64,000 nucleotides of DNA from Acetobacter aceti. Lineage in GTDB: Bacteria; Pseudomonadota; Alphaproteobacteria; Acetobacterales; Acetobacteraceae. Positions 16,995-26,378 of the stretch are shown here, in pieces. Position numbers and translations under genes: made by a program. The DNA lies in assembly GCF_002005445.1 (NCBI RefSeq), contig NZ_CP014692.1:3554001-3618000 (forward strand), read 5' to 3'. The notes under the pieces are model-generated. The model was not told where the DNA came from and searched no databases. It saw nothing but the letters and a program-made list of their open reading frames with translations. Position 1 is the first letter of the stretch. Every line of letters starts with the position of its first letter.

Positions 16995-17711
16995 TCAGAC
17001 GGACAGCAGACGCGTCAAGTAGTCGATATCCGCGTCTGCACGCGTTGTTTCATGTACGATATATCCTCCTTCGATCACAATGATCCGGTCCGCGACATCC
17101 AATGCGAAGCTGAGCACCTGTTCCGACACCATGATGCCAAGTCCGCTTTCGTCACGAATTCCGCGGAGTGTCCTGGCCATATCCCGAATGATTGATGGCT
17201 GTATCCCTTCTGTCGGTTCATCCAGCAGCAGCAGTTTCGGTTCTGTCGCCAGGGCGCGGGCAATGGCCAGTTGCTGCTGCTGGCCACCGGACAGGTTGCC
17301 TCCTCGCCGTGATCCCATTTCTTTCAGAACCGGAAACAGCGTATAAAGCCTGTCCGGAATGCTCGACTTTCCACGCACGAATAAGCCGGTTTCGATATTT
17401 TCCTTCACAGTCATTGCCGGAAAGATCATCCGCCCCTGTGGCACGTAGGCCAGACCGGCCTTTACGCGATCACAGGCGGCCAGCGAGGCCAGTTCCGTCC
17501 CTTCCAGCCGAATTGTTCCCGATCGGATGTTCATGTTGCCAATAAGGGACTTCATGAGCGTGCTTTTGCCCATCCCGTTCCGTCCCATCAGAACGAGGAT
17601 TTCTCCCTGAGCGATTTGCAGGTTGATGCCATGCAGGACTTCGCTGGCTCCATAAGCGACGTGAAGATCGCCTACGTCCAGCAGCATATCCATAACCGGA
17701 GCCGGGGTCAT
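16995..17711 (-). CDS. urtE: Urea/amide ABC transporter ATP-binding protein UrtE
   Basis: A LivF-class ATPase of a branched-chain-amino-acid-type ABC importer. Walker A is 'GRNGMGKSTLMK', the signature 'LSGGQQQQLAIARAL' and Walker B 'LLLLDEPTEG'. The 'TEGIQPSII' immediately after Walker B is characteristic of UrtE rather than LivF. ATG 17711 was chosen to avoid overlap with urtD; longer starts exist. It is the last gene of the urtABCDE operon, which in this locus probably imports urea or formamide-like short amides. Confidence 0.9.
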   Translation of the reverse strand: MTPAPVMDMLLDVGDLHVAYGASEVLHGINLQIAQGEILVLMGRNGMGKSTLMKSLIGNMNIRSGTIRLEGTELASLAACDRVKAGLAYVPQGRMIFPAMTVKENIETGLFVRGKSSIPDRLYTLFPVLKEMGSRRGGNLSGGQQQQLAIARALATEPKLLLLDEPTEGIQPSIIRDMARTLRGIRDESGLGIMVSEQVLSFALDVADRIIVIEGGYIVHETTRADADIDYLTRLLSV

Positions 17712-17718
17712 GCCGCTT

Positions 17719-18465
17719 TCAGTGCCCAAGATACACCTCCACAACTTTAGGATCATTTTTCACATGTTCCATGGAGCCGTCTGATATGATGCGTCCCTGA
17801 TGCAGAACTGTGACCTGATGGGCAATTTTTTCGACGAAGCCCATGTCGTGCTCAATGACCAGAACCGAACGTGACTGGATGATGCGTTGCAGCAGTTCCG
17901 CAGTGCGTACCCGTTCGCTGATCGTCATGCCTGCAACCGGTTCATCCAGCATCAGTAACGCCGGGTCCTGGATCAGAAGCATGCCGATTTCCAGCCACTG
18001 TTTCTGGCCATGACTCAACCCGCTGGCCTGCTGATCCAGTTTGTCATCCAGATAGATCATCGCGGCAATGTCGTTGATCCGTTCGAGCATGGCCCGGTCC
18101 TGCCGGAAAAACAGAGCTTCGAAGACTCCTCGACCGCGGGGATAGGATATCTCCAGATTTTCAAACACCGTCAGATCTTCATAGACGGAAGGCGTCTGGA
18201 ATTTCCGCCCTACGCCTGAACGCACGATGTCGTATTCCTTCATCCGTGTCAGTTCGCGTCCAGCGAAACGGATGGACCCGGATGTGGCGGCAGTGCGGCC
18301 ACAGATCAGATCAAGCACCGTCGTCTTGCCTGCGCCGTTCGGCCCGATAATGACGCGAATCTCGCCGCGATTGATGCGGAACGACAGGTCGTCAACAGCC
18401 TTGAAGCCATCGAAGGACACGCTCAGCCCTTCAACTTCCAGAAGGGATTCGTTCGTCGTTGTCAT
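17719..18465 (-). CDS. urtD: Urea/amide ABC transporter ATP-binding protein UrtD
   Basis: A 248-residue LivG-class ATPase. Walker A is 'GPNGAGKTTVLDLICG', the signature region has 'LSHGQKQWLEIGMLL', Walker B is 'LLMLDEPVAGMT' and the switch His lies in 'VLVIEHDMGFVEKIA'. The LSHGQKQWLEI signature variant is typical of UrtD. It sits 12 bp after urtC and 7 bp before urtE, so it belongs to the same transcript. Confidence 0.93.
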   Translation of the reverse strand: MTTTNESLLEVEGLSVSFDGFKAVDDLSFRINRGEIRVIIGPNGAGKTTVLDLICGRTAATSGSIRFAGRELTRMKEYDIVRSGVGRKFQTPSVYEDLTVFENLEISYPRGRGVFEALFFRQDRAMLERINDIAAMIYLDDKLDQQASGLSHGQKQWLEIGMLLIQDPALLMLDEPVAGMTISERVRTAELLQRIIQSRSVLVIEHDMGFVEKIAHQVTVLHQGRIISDGSMEHVKNDPKVVEVYLGH

Positions 18466-18477
18466 GTTAAGCTCTCC

Positions 18478-19593
18478 CTACGCCTTTTCATCCGTGGGAC
18501 TGGACGCCTTGCTGCTCAGTGCGCTCAAAAAGCGGTCCACATACCGGTCGAGATGAGTTCGGTACAGGCTGGCAAGACCACCGGGGAGGAACAGCACGAT
18601 CCCGATGAACAGCCCGCCCATGGCGAAGGTCCAGAGTTCGGGTAGTGATTCCGAAAAGCTCGTTCGCGCCCAGTTGACGACCAATGTGCCGTACACTGCT
18701 CCGAACAGGGAGTTCCGGCCACCGACCGCGCAGTAAATGACCATTTCGATGGATGGCACGATCCCGACGAAGGTCGGCGACATGAATCCGACTTCCAGCG
18801 TGAACAGTGCGCCGCCGATACCGGCCATGGCCGCACAGAACGCAAAAATGAAAATCTTGAAGTTCGCCACGTTGTATCCGGAAAACCGGACACGATCTTC
18901 CTGATCCCGTATTGCGCGCAGGATACGGCCCAGCTTGCTGCGCCGGACGAAACGGACCATCAGCATGCAGACCAGAAGCAGGATCGCCCCGACGTAATAG
19001 AGAACCAGTTTCGCGTGGTCACTCTGGATATCCCAGCCATTCAGTGTTCGCAGATCGGTAATGCCGTTGACGCCACCGGTATAGCCCTGCTGCCCTATGA
19101 TGAGGATGGTCAGGATCGACGCGATGGCCTGGGTGATGATCGCAAAATAAGTGCCACCCACACGACGGCGAAACATGGCGATACCAATGACCATGGCCAG
19201 AAGTGTCGGAACTGCCAGCACGGCCAGAAATGTAAAGGACAGGCTGTGGAATGGTTTCCAGAACCATGGCAGGGCTGTGATCTGGTTCCAATCCATGAAA
19301 TCGGGAATCCCCGGAGTGGACTGGCTTTTGGTCGCTTCTGGTGTCGACGCCTGGAGTTTCAGGAACATCGCCATGCAATATCCGCCAAGGCCAAAGAATA
19401 TTCCCTGTCCCAGACTGAGGATTCCCGTGTCGCCCCAGCAGGCGACCAGCCCGATGGCCACGAAGGCGTAGGTCAGATATTTTCCGACCAGCGTCAGGCG
19501 AAACGCATCCAGCCCCACGGGCAGCACGACCAGAAGAACCACGGCGAGGATACTGAAGAACAGGATATCCTTGCGGTTCTGAAGGGAAAACAT
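18478..19593 (-). CDS. urtC: Urea/amide ABC transporter permease UrtC
   Basis: A 371-residue LivM-type permease with about nine or ten membrane helices and the 'YLTYAFVAIGLVACWGDTGILSLGQGIFFGLGGY' entry typical of UrtC. The 'RAIRDQEDRVRFSGYNV' EAA-like loop contacts the ATPases, and 'IPSIEMVIYCAVGGRNSLFGAVYG' is a further UrtC mark. ATG 19593 has a strong GGGAGA site just upstream; an ATG at 19641, three bases past the urtB stop, is the alternative. The protein works in the inner membrane with UrtB. Confidence 0.93.
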   Translation of the reverse strand: MFSLQNRKDILFFSILAVVLLVVLPVGLDAFRLTLVGKYLTYAFVAIGLVACWGDTGILSLGQGIFFGLGGYCMAMFLKLQASTPEATKSQSTPGIPDFMDWNQITALPWFWKPFHSLSFTFLAVLAVPTLLAMVIGIAMFRRRVGGTYFAIITQAIASILTILIIGQQGYTGGVNGITDLRTLNGWDIQSDHAKLVLYYVGAILLLVCMLMVRFVRRSKLGRILRAIRDQEDRVRFSGYNVANFKIFIFAFCAAMAGIGGALFTLEVGFMSPTFVGIVPSIEMVIYCAVGGRNSLFGAVYGTLVVNWARTSFSESLPELWTFAMGGLFIGIVLFLPGGLASLYRTHLDRYVDRFLSALSSKASSPTDEKA

Positions 19594-19643
19594 GTCTTTC
19601 TCCCGAAATATGGAAATTTTGGCCTGAACGCGCGTCAGCATTT

Positions 19644-20570
19644 TCAACGCCGGACCTTGAGTGCAAACAGACCCTGGGGACGGATCATCAGGATTCCCAC
19701 GACTGTCAGCAGGACGATCACCTGCGCCATTGAGCCGTTGAAGAAGAATTCGAGGATTGAACGCACCTGCGAAATGCTGAAAGCCGAGGCTATCGTTCCG
19801 CCCAGACTTTCTGTCCCACCGAAAGCGACCACCAGAAACGTGTCCACGATATATTGTTGTCCCGCCGTAGGACTGGTGGAACCGATCATGGTGAAGGCTG
19901 CGCCGGCGACGCCCGCAACTCCGCAACCGAGCCCGAATGTTGTGCGATCAACCCATTCAGTATCGATACCAACCGCGCCGGCCATGCTCCGGTTCTGCAT
20001 CACCGCCCGCACCTGCTTGCCCCAGCCGGAACGATAGAGGAGCGCATAGACGCCGCCGGTAATCAGCAGCGTCAGGGAGATGACGATCATACCGTTGATC
20101 GGGATCTGGATGGTGTCGGTCAGATTCCATGACCCCATCATCCATGAAGGCAATGTTACGCCGACCTCGCGTGCACCGAAAGTCGAACGCAGAACCTGTT
20201 GCAGGATCAGGCTGACGCCCCAGGTTGCAAGCAGCGTGTCGAGCGGTCTTTTGTAGAGAAAGCGTATCAACGACCACTCCAGCAACATCCCGATTCCTCC
20301 AGCAACGATGAAGGCCAGGATGACAGCGAAGAAGAAGTAAAGGCCGAACAGACCGGGCAACCACCGCTCGAAAATCTGCGAGCAGACATAGGTCGTGTAG
20401 GCGCCGAGAATCATGAATTCGCCGTGCGCCATATTGATGACGCCCATCTGGCCGAACACGATCGCCAGCCCCAGTGCCATCAGGAGGAAAACCGAAAACA
20501 GAATGAGTCCGGCGAAGCTCTGCATGACGAAAATCGACGCCAGATCGTTGACTGAATATCCCGCGAACAT
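19644..20570 (-). CDS. urtB: Urea/amide ABC transporter permease UrtB
   Basis: A 308-residue LivH-type permease with about eight hydrophobic segments. It contains the family stretch 'LFSVFLLMALGLAIVFGQMGVINMAHGEFMILGAY', the coupling loop 'VRAVMQNRSMAGAVGIDT' and 'FGGTESLGGTIASA'. ATG 20570 is preceded by GGGGGA at good spacing, better than the start nine codons earlier. It forms the membrane channel with UrtC and lies about 100 bp after urtA. Confidence 0.93.
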   Translation of the reverse strand: MFAGYSVNDLASIFVMQSFAGLILFSVFLLMALGLAIVFGQMGVINMAHGEFMILGAYTTYVCSQIFERWLPGLFGLYFFFAVILAFIVAGGIGMLLEWSLIRFLYKRPLDTLLATWGVSLILQQVLRSTFGAREVGVTLPSWMMGSWNLTDTIQIPINGMIVISLTLLITGGVYALLYRSGWGKQVRAVMQNRSMAGAVGIDTEWVDRTTFGLGCGVAGVAGAAFTMIGSTSPTAGQQYIVDTFLVVAFGGTESLGGTIASAFSISQVRSILEFFFNGSMAQVIVLLTVVGILMIRPQGLFALKVRR

Positions 20571-20668
20571 CGAGATCCCCCCTGATGAAGGACACATGGG
20601 CGCGACACAGGAAAACAGAGCCTGGACGCGACCTGATGATATGAAAAATTATTTTTGCAAAAAGAGTT

Positions 20669-21931
20669 TTACTGATAGCCAACCGGGAAAGGGTTAGGCT
20701 CGATCAGGTCAGGTGTCTGGTAGATGACATTGAACTGGCCATCCGTCCGCGCCTGCCCGACCAGCGTGCGGCTCCATAAATGATGATTCTTGGCGATGCG
20801 GACATAACCTTCGGGTGCGTCCTTGAATTCGATCCCCGGTGAGGCTTCGATAACCTTGTCGATATCGAACGATCCGGCTTTCTCGACGCTCATTTTCCAA
20901 AGCCACGGGCCCAGATAGGCGGCCTGGGTCACATCACCGATCACGCTGTTCTCCCCCCACATTTTCTTGAAGGCAGCGACGAATTTCTGATTTTCCGGAG
21001 TTGCAATGCTCTGGAAATATTTCATGCAGGCGTAGGCGCCGGCAATGTTCTCGCCACCGATACCAAGAATTTCGTCCTCAGTGACCGAAATGGTCATCAG
21101 GTTATGTTTCGACAGATCCAGCCCGGCAGCTTTCAGCTGCTTGTAGAAGGCGACATTCGAACCACCGACAATAATCGCGTAGATCACATCGGGCTTTGTG
21201 AGCTTGATCTTGTTGATGACCGAATTGAACTGTGAATCGCCAAGAGGGAAATATTCCTCTCCTACGACGCGAGATCCCTTCAGATGGTTTTCAATATGCT
21301 TGCGTGCGATCTTGTTCGCGGTACGTGGCCAGATATAGTCGGACCCAAGCAGATAATACGTTTTGGCGTTCTTTTCCTTGGAAATCCAGTCGAGGCCCGC
21401 CAGAATCTGCTGCGTCGCTTCCTGGCCCGTGTAGATCACGTTGCGGGACTGTTCCAGACCCTCGTAGAAAGTCGGATAGTAAAGCAACCCGTTATAATGC
21501 TCGAAAACCGGCAGCACCGCTTTGCGCGAGGCAGAAGTCCAGCAGCCGAACACCGAGGCGCATTTATCGTTTTCCAGCAGTTTGCGCGCCTTCTCGGCGA
21601 AGGTCGGCCAGTCGCTGGCGCCATCTTCCTGAATATACTTGATCTTGCGTCCCAGAACGCCACCCGCCTCGTTGATCTGCGTGATTGCAAGCTTCTCGGC
21701 TTCAACCGATCCGGTTTCGCTCAGAGCCATTGTGCCGGTGATGGAATGCAGGATGCCAACAGTCACGCTATCGTCGGTGACGGCCAGGCCGGTCTTGTTG
21801 ACCGATGCGGTGGCTGGGGTATCCGCTCTGGCCAGATGCGGTATCAGCGCACCGACGGGTAGCGCTGACATGCCCATCAGAACCTTGCGACGGCTATAGT
21901 GTATGTTCAACGGATTTTTTCTGTCAGGCAT
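20669..21931 (-). CDS. urtA: Urea/short-amide-binding protein UrtA, Tat-exported
   Basis: A 420-residue periplasmic binding protein. The N-terminus has a twin-arginine signal ('SRRKVLMG', then 'MSALPVGALIPHLARA'). The mature part begins 'TVGILHSITGTMALSETG' and contains 'GGVLGRKIKYIQEDGASDWP' and 'GCWTSASRKAVLPVFE', which are diagnostic for UrtA. Known homologues bind urea, and related proteins in methylotrophs bind short amides. With a formamidase and no urease nearby, formamide or another short amide is a plausible ligand here. ATG 21931 is chosen over a TTG 37 codons upstream. It reads divergently from the sensor kinase gene. Confidence 0.92.
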   Translation of the reverse strand: MPDRKNPLNIHYSRRKVLMGMSALPVGALIPHLARADTPATASVNKTGLAVTDDSVTVGILHSITGTMALSETGSVEAEKLAITQINEAGGVLGRKIKYIQEDGASDWPTFAEKARKLLENDKCASVFGCWTSASRKAVLPVFEHYNGLLYYPTFYEGLEQSRNVIYTGQEATQQILAGLDWISKEKNAKTYYLLGSDYIWPRTANKIARKHIENHLKGSRVVGEEYFPLGDSQFNSVINKIKLTKPDVIYAIIVGGSNVAFYKQLKAAGLDLSKHNLMTISVTEDEILGIGGENIAGAYACMKYFQSIATPENQKFVAAFKKMWGENSVIGDVTQAAYLGPWLWKMSVEKAGSFDIDKVIEASPGIEFKDAPEGYVRIAKNHHLWSRTLVGQARTDGQFNVIYQTPDLIEPNPFPVGYQ

Positions 21932-22146
21932 TATCTGTTCACCTTCGCTGCAAGTGTCCGTGTTCTTGGGGACGACATGACAAGGATTCAGATCAGACAG
22001 CGCATTTTCCATACGTCGATTGACGTAGCGTGCCGGAAGCAAAAGACACTATTTTATTTCGATTTCGATATGTAGAGTAAGGCCAACCGAAAATCGCTGT
22101 GTTCGGCCATACGGAAAGATCTATGTTTCCACATCAGCGAATCATT

Positions 22147-25100
22147 ATGTCACGTCGCAGCTACAACCGTCTGGTCGTGGACGAGACGATGGAAGACTAC
22201 GCCTTGCGTTTCACGCCGGCTTCGGCCCGGCGCTGGTCGCTGCCGAGCGTCGCCAACACGGCTTTTGGAGGCGTGTCGTTTCTGGCGCTGGAAATGATCG
22301 GCGGTCTGGTTTTTCTGCAATATGGTTTCACCAACGCAACATTGGCGCTGCTGATCGGTGTAGCACTGATTTTCCTGCTCAGCCTGCCTATCAGCTATCA
22401 TTCATCACGCTGCGGCATCGATATCGACCTGCTCACGCGCGGAGCGGGCTTCGGCTATATCGGATCGACGCTGACCTCGCTGGTCTACGCATCGTTCACA
22501 TTCATGTTCTTCGCCATCGAAGGCGCGATCCTGTCCGATATCCTGAAGCTGAGTCTGGGTATTCCGCTCTGGCTGGGATACATCCTGTCCACACTGGTTG
22601 TCATACCCATCGTCGCACGGGGCTTTACGCTCATCAGCCGGTTTCAGGCATGGACGGTCATACCGTGGCTGGCGCTTCAGCTTTTGCCCTTCGTGGTGAT
22701 CGCGTGGCGACAGCCCGATGCGGCGGCTGGGTGGTCGCATTATGCGGGACAGAATCCGTCAATGCCCCGACTGATGGGGATTGGAGCGGCATTTTCCATC
22801 ATCTTCTCTGTTGTTACCCAGATAGGCGAACAGTCGGATTTTCTGCGCTTCCTCCCCATCCCGCAGAATGGACGGCAGAAATGGGCATGGTGGATGGTCA
22901 TCCTGACCTGTGGTGCCGGATGGATCTTCGCGGGCGGGCTGAAGATCCTGGCGGGTATGTTCCTGGCCTGGCTGACCCTGCGTCAGGGAATGCCCTCCGC
23001 CGTCGCGCAGCAGCCGACGACAATGTATCTGATGGCGTTCAGACAGGTGACGGCTCACTCCGGCTGGGCGCTCGCCCTGACCACTCTTTTCATTGCGTTG
23101 TCTCAGATCAAGATCAATATCACCAACGCCTATGCCGGATCGATTGCGTGGTCCAATTTCTTCTCGCGCGTCACACACAGTCATCCGGGTCGCGTCGTGT
23201 GGCTAGCATTCAATGTTGGACTTGCGCTGCTGCTGATGGAAATGGACATCTACAGCACCATCATCAGTCTGCTGTTTCTGCATTCAACCGTCGCCGCCTC
23301 CTGGATCGGTGCGTTGACGTCCGATCTGGTCGTCAACAAGCCTCTGGGTCTCAGCCCACCGGGCATCGAATTTCGTCGCGCTTACCTGTACGACATCAAT
23401 CCTGTCGGTATTGGAGCCATGACCGGTGGTATTGTGGCGTCGGCAGCGTTTTATCTTGGAGCATTCGGGCCCACGCTGGCTGTTTTCGCGCCTATGGCCG
23501 CGCTGGTCTGCGCCTTCTGTCTGGCTCCCCTTATCGGTTGGGCGACGCGAGGCCGGTATTATCTGGCGCGTCGTCGCTTCGTGCCGCCGGCGGATTGCAA
23601 CCGGTATGTCTGTGTGGTCTGCCAGAACAGTTTTGAAGGCGAGGATATTGCCCGTTGCCCCGTATATGCGGGTTTCATATGCTCGCTGTGCTGCAGTCTG
23701 GATTCACGCTGCCGCGACGCGTGCAAGCCGGATGGCGCGCGTCTGAGCGGCCAGATAGCATCCGTGGCGCGCGTATTGCTGCCGCAGGCGCTCATGACGC
23801 CCAATCTCGGAATCATCTATCGCTATCTGGCTATCCTGTTTGCGCTGATGGCCTGTACCGGTGGTGTGCTTTGCGGACTGTATGTTGCGATCGTTCCATT
23901 CACCACGGTTCAGTCCTCCGGCCTGTATGCGGTTTTGTGGAAGACGTTCTTCCTGCTGCTACTGCCACTGGCAATGTTGGCATGGTTCGTGGTCCTGAAC
24001 CAGCGAAGCTATCGTGCCGCTGAAGACGAAAACCGCTACCAGACCCAGCTGTTGATGAAAGAAATACGCGCTCATCGTCGGACCGATCAGCAACTGAAGA
24101 AAGCCAAGGAGCGCGCAGAAGCGGCCAATCTGTCAAAAAGCCGCTTCATGGTCGGCGTGAATCACGAAATCCGCACTCCGCTCAATTCGATAATGGGATA
24201 TGCCTATCTTCTGGAAAACCGGATGTTGACCCCGGCGCGGCGGGATGAAGGGCTGAAGGTCATCCAGCGCAGCGCCGAGCATCTGAGTGGTCTGATCGAG
24301 GGTCTGTTCGACATCTCCAAGATCGAAGCAGGCCGGATGGACGTGCTGCACGAAAAAATCAACCTGCGCGACTTCCTGCGGCATCTGACCGATATGCTGC
24401 GATTTCAGGCCAATCAGAGGAATCTTGATTTCATTGAGGATATCCCGGACACTATTCCGGACTATGTCATCACCGACCAGCGTCGATTGAGGCAGATTCT
24501 GATCAACCTGCTGTCAAACGCGATAAAATTCACGAATCAGGGCTCCGTCTCACTTTCAGTCCGCTGGGGGACGGAGATTGCGATATTCGAAATCCGTGAC
24601 ACAGGGATCGGTATCCCGGAAGAGGATATGGACCGCATCCATGAACCATTTCAGCGGAGTTCGCACCCGAATTCCCGTAGTATTCCCGGAACCGGTCTCG
24701 GGCTGACCATAACGAGCCTGCTGGTCCAGATCCTGGGGGGAGAGTTGACGATTTCCAGCAAGGTCGGACAGGGGACGACCTGTCGCGTGCGGTTGATGCT
24801 GGCCAGCGCTCCGTCTGATACGGGAACGATGCCCCCGATAAGTCTGCTGACAAAAACAGGATCAATGGCGATGGGAGAGCGTCGGCCCAGTGTCTTCGTG
24901 GTCGATGATGACCCGATTCATAGGGGCATGATCAACGATACTCTGGAACCGCTGGGTTTCGTGGTCTATTCTGCCGCTGACGGACAGGAATGTCTGGATA
25001 TCGCCGCTCATGCTTCGATCGATCTGTTTCTGCTGGACGTCAACATGCCCGGCATGAACGGATGGCAACTGGCCCGCAGGCTACGGCAGGGGATCAATCG

Positions 25101-25476
25101 TGCCTCCGTTATCCTGATCATCTCTGCCGACGAGCAGGTAAGAACTCAGGCAAACAGCGAAGGATTGTGTGATGGCATCCTGTCCAAGCCAATTTCCATC
25201 TCCGAGTTGCTGACCCTGATTGACCGTACGCTGGTTCCGATGCCTCTCCCTCCCGAAGCTGCCTCTCAGACCATGACAGCTCGGTTACTGACGCCAGCCG
25301 CTCTGTCAGAACTCCGGCGTCTGGCCCGGCTTGGCCATATCGCCGGCCTGATACGTTTTCTGGACACGATTGCAGACACGGCGCCGGACGACGCGCGGAT
25401 TATCCGTGATCTGGCAAAAAATTTTCAGATCGGGGAATTGCGCGCTTTCTTCGATAACTACGAGGAGCGTCGATGA
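22147..25476 (+). CDS. NCS1-permease-like membrane domain fused to a hybrid histidine kinase
   Basis: 1109 residues from ATG 22147 (upstream in-frame starts are possible). Residues about 20-480 resemble cytosine/purine NCS1 permeases with some 12 membrane helices ('WSLPSVANTAFGGVSFLALE', 'GIDIDLLTRGAGFGYIGS', 'INITNAYAGSIAWSNFF'). A Cys-rich segment follows ('CVVCQNSFEGEDIARCPVYA', 'ICSLCCSLDSRCRDACKP'). Two more helices come next, then a histidine kinase with His673 in 'NHEIRTPLNSIMGY', 'NLLSNAIKF' and 'DTGIGIPEEDM', and a receiver domain with Asp964 ('LLDVNMPGMNG'). It overlaps its response regulator by 4 bp and diverges from urtA. The likely job is sensing, perhaps by transport, of the urea or amide ligand and induction of urt and amiF. 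Confidence 0.9.
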   Translation: MSRRSYNRLVVDETMEDYALRFTPASARRWSLPSVANTAFGGVSFLALEMIGGLVFLQYGFTNATLALLIGVALIFLLSLPISYHSSRCGIDIDLLTRGAGFGYIGSTLTSLVYASFTFMFFAIEGAILSDILKLSLGIPLWLGYILSTLVVIPIVARGFTLISRFQAWTVIPWLALQLLPFVVIAWRQPDAAAGWSHYAGQNPSMPRLMGIGAAFSIIFSVVTQIGEQSDFLRFLPIPQNGRQKWAWWMVILTCGAGWIFAGGLKILAGMFLAWLTLRQGMPSAVAQQPTTMYLMAFRQVTAHSGWALALTTLFIALSQIKINITNAYAGSIAWSNFFSRVTHSHPGRVVWLAFNVGLALLLMEMDIYSTIISLLFLHSTVAASWIGALTSDLVVNKPLGLSPPGIEFRRAYLYDINPVGIGAMTGGIVASAAFYLGAFGPTLAVFAPMAALVCAFCLAPLIGWATRGRYYLARRRFVPPADCNRYVCVVCQNSFEGEDIARCPVYAGFICSLCCSLDSRCRDACKPDGARLSGQIASVARVLLPQALMTPNLGIIYRYLAILFALMACTGGVLCGLYVAIVPFTTVQSSGLYAVLWKTFFLLLLPLAMLAWFVVLNQRSYRAAEDENRYQTQLLMKEIRAHRRTDQQLKKAKERAEAANLSKSRFMVGVNHEIRTPLNSIMGYAYLLENRMLTPARRDEGLKVIQRSAEHLSGLIEGLFDISKIEAGRMDVLHEKINLRDFLRHLTDMLRFQANQRNLDFIEDIPDTIPDYVITDQRRLRQILINLLSNAIKFTNQGSVSLSVRWGTEIAIFEIRDTGIGIPEEDMDRIHEPFQRSSHPNSRSIPGTGLGLTITSLLVQILGGELTISSKVGQGTTCRVRLMLASAPSDTGTMPPISLLTKTGSMAMGERRPSVFVVDDDPIHRGMINDTLEPLGFVVYSAADGQECLDIAAHASIDLFLLDVNMPGMNGWQLARRLRQGINRASVILIISADEQVRTQANSEGLCDGILSKPISISELLTLIDRTLVPMPLPPEAASQTMTARLLTPAALSELRRLARLGHIAGLIRFLDTIADTAPDDARIIRDLAKNFQIGELRAFFDNYEERR

Positions 25477-26375
25477 CCAGCATTGTACTCGTCGTGGACG
25501 ACGAACCTGTCAATCTCTCTCTTGCCACCGACATTCTGGAATCTGGAGGCTTTACGGTTCTTGTTGCGCAATCGGCTGACGACGGTCTGGCCATTCTGGC
25601 CGATGTTCCGGTGGATCTGGTGTTGCTGGATGCCGTGATGCCGGGGAAAGATGGATTCCAGATGTGCCGTATCATGAAGGCGGTCCCGGATTATCGTGAC
25701 ATTCCAGTCATTTTCATGACCGGACTGTCCGGGCAGGATGACATTGTTCTGGCATTTGAAACGGGCAGTGTTGATTATATCGTCAAGCCCATCAAGCCCG
25801 CTGAACTGCTGGCCCGCACGCGCACGCATCTGGACAATGCCAGAAAAACCAAGAAAATTTTTCGTGCCATAAACTTTTCCGGCCGTCATTTTCTGGCCAC
25901 TGACAGGGAAGGCGTGGTGCAGTGGTTCTCTCCGCAGGTTCCCTCCATTATCGGGAACACCGCAGCCTATGGCACGACGTTAAATCTGCCAGCGGACACT
26001 CTGTGCTGGCTGCTGGCCTGCATCAATACGCCGTCATCCGTTGATGTCAGCTACAGACAGCAGGATACGGATGTGGAGTACGGTGTTGAATTCAGTTTCA
26101 TGGGACAGCCTGAACCCCATGAATATCTGGTGCGTCTGGCCGTTGTCCGGGACGGACAGGACATTACATGTCTTCAGGTACGACTGGGCCTGACGGTTCG
26201 GGAGGCCGAGGTTCTGTTCTGGGTGGCAAAAGGCAAGACCAATCGTGACATTGCCGAAATCCTGTCGATCAGCCATCGAACGATCAATAAACACCTTGAG
26301 CAGATATACATAAAAATAGGCGTGGAAAACAGGACGGCCGCAACCGCCCGTGTTCTCCACGCTCTTCATGGATAG
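25473..26375 (+). CDS. Response regulator, receiver plus LuxR-type HTH
   Basis: 300 residues. The N-terminal receiver has 'VLVVDDEPVNLSLA', phosphoacceptor Asp53 in 'LVLLDAVMPGKDG', 'VIFMTG' and Lys in 'DYIVKPIKP'. A middle region of about 90 residues ('RHFLATDREGVVQWFSPQV...') has no family I recognise. The C-terminal LuxR/FixJ helix-turn-helix lies at about 236-295 ('LTVREAEVLFWVAKGKTNRDI'). The ATG overlaps the sensor stop (ATGA), so the two form a two-component system. It faces amiF; targets are probably the urtA and amiF promoters. Confidence 0.93.
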   Translation: MTSIVLVVDDEPVNLSLATDILESGGFTVLVAQSADDGLAILADVPVDLVLLDAVMPGKDGFQMCRIMKAVPDYRDIPVIFMTGLSGQDDIVLAFETGSVDYIVKPIKPAELLARTRTHLDNARKTKKIFRAINFSGRHFLATDREGVVQWFSPQVPSIIGNTAAYGTTLNLPADTLCWLLACINTPSSVDVSYRQQDTDVEYGVEFSFMGQPEPHEYLVRLAVVRDGQDITCLQVRLGLTVREAEVLFWVAKGKTNRDIAEILSISHRTINKHLEQIYIKIGVENRTAATARVLHALHG

Positions 26376-26378
26376 AAA

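Noticed and set aside
19015-20037. Plus-strand frame of 340 codons across urtC/urtB
   Set aside because: Antisense to permease genes with intact motifs; Gln/His/Arg-rich as expected for reversed hydrophobic codons.
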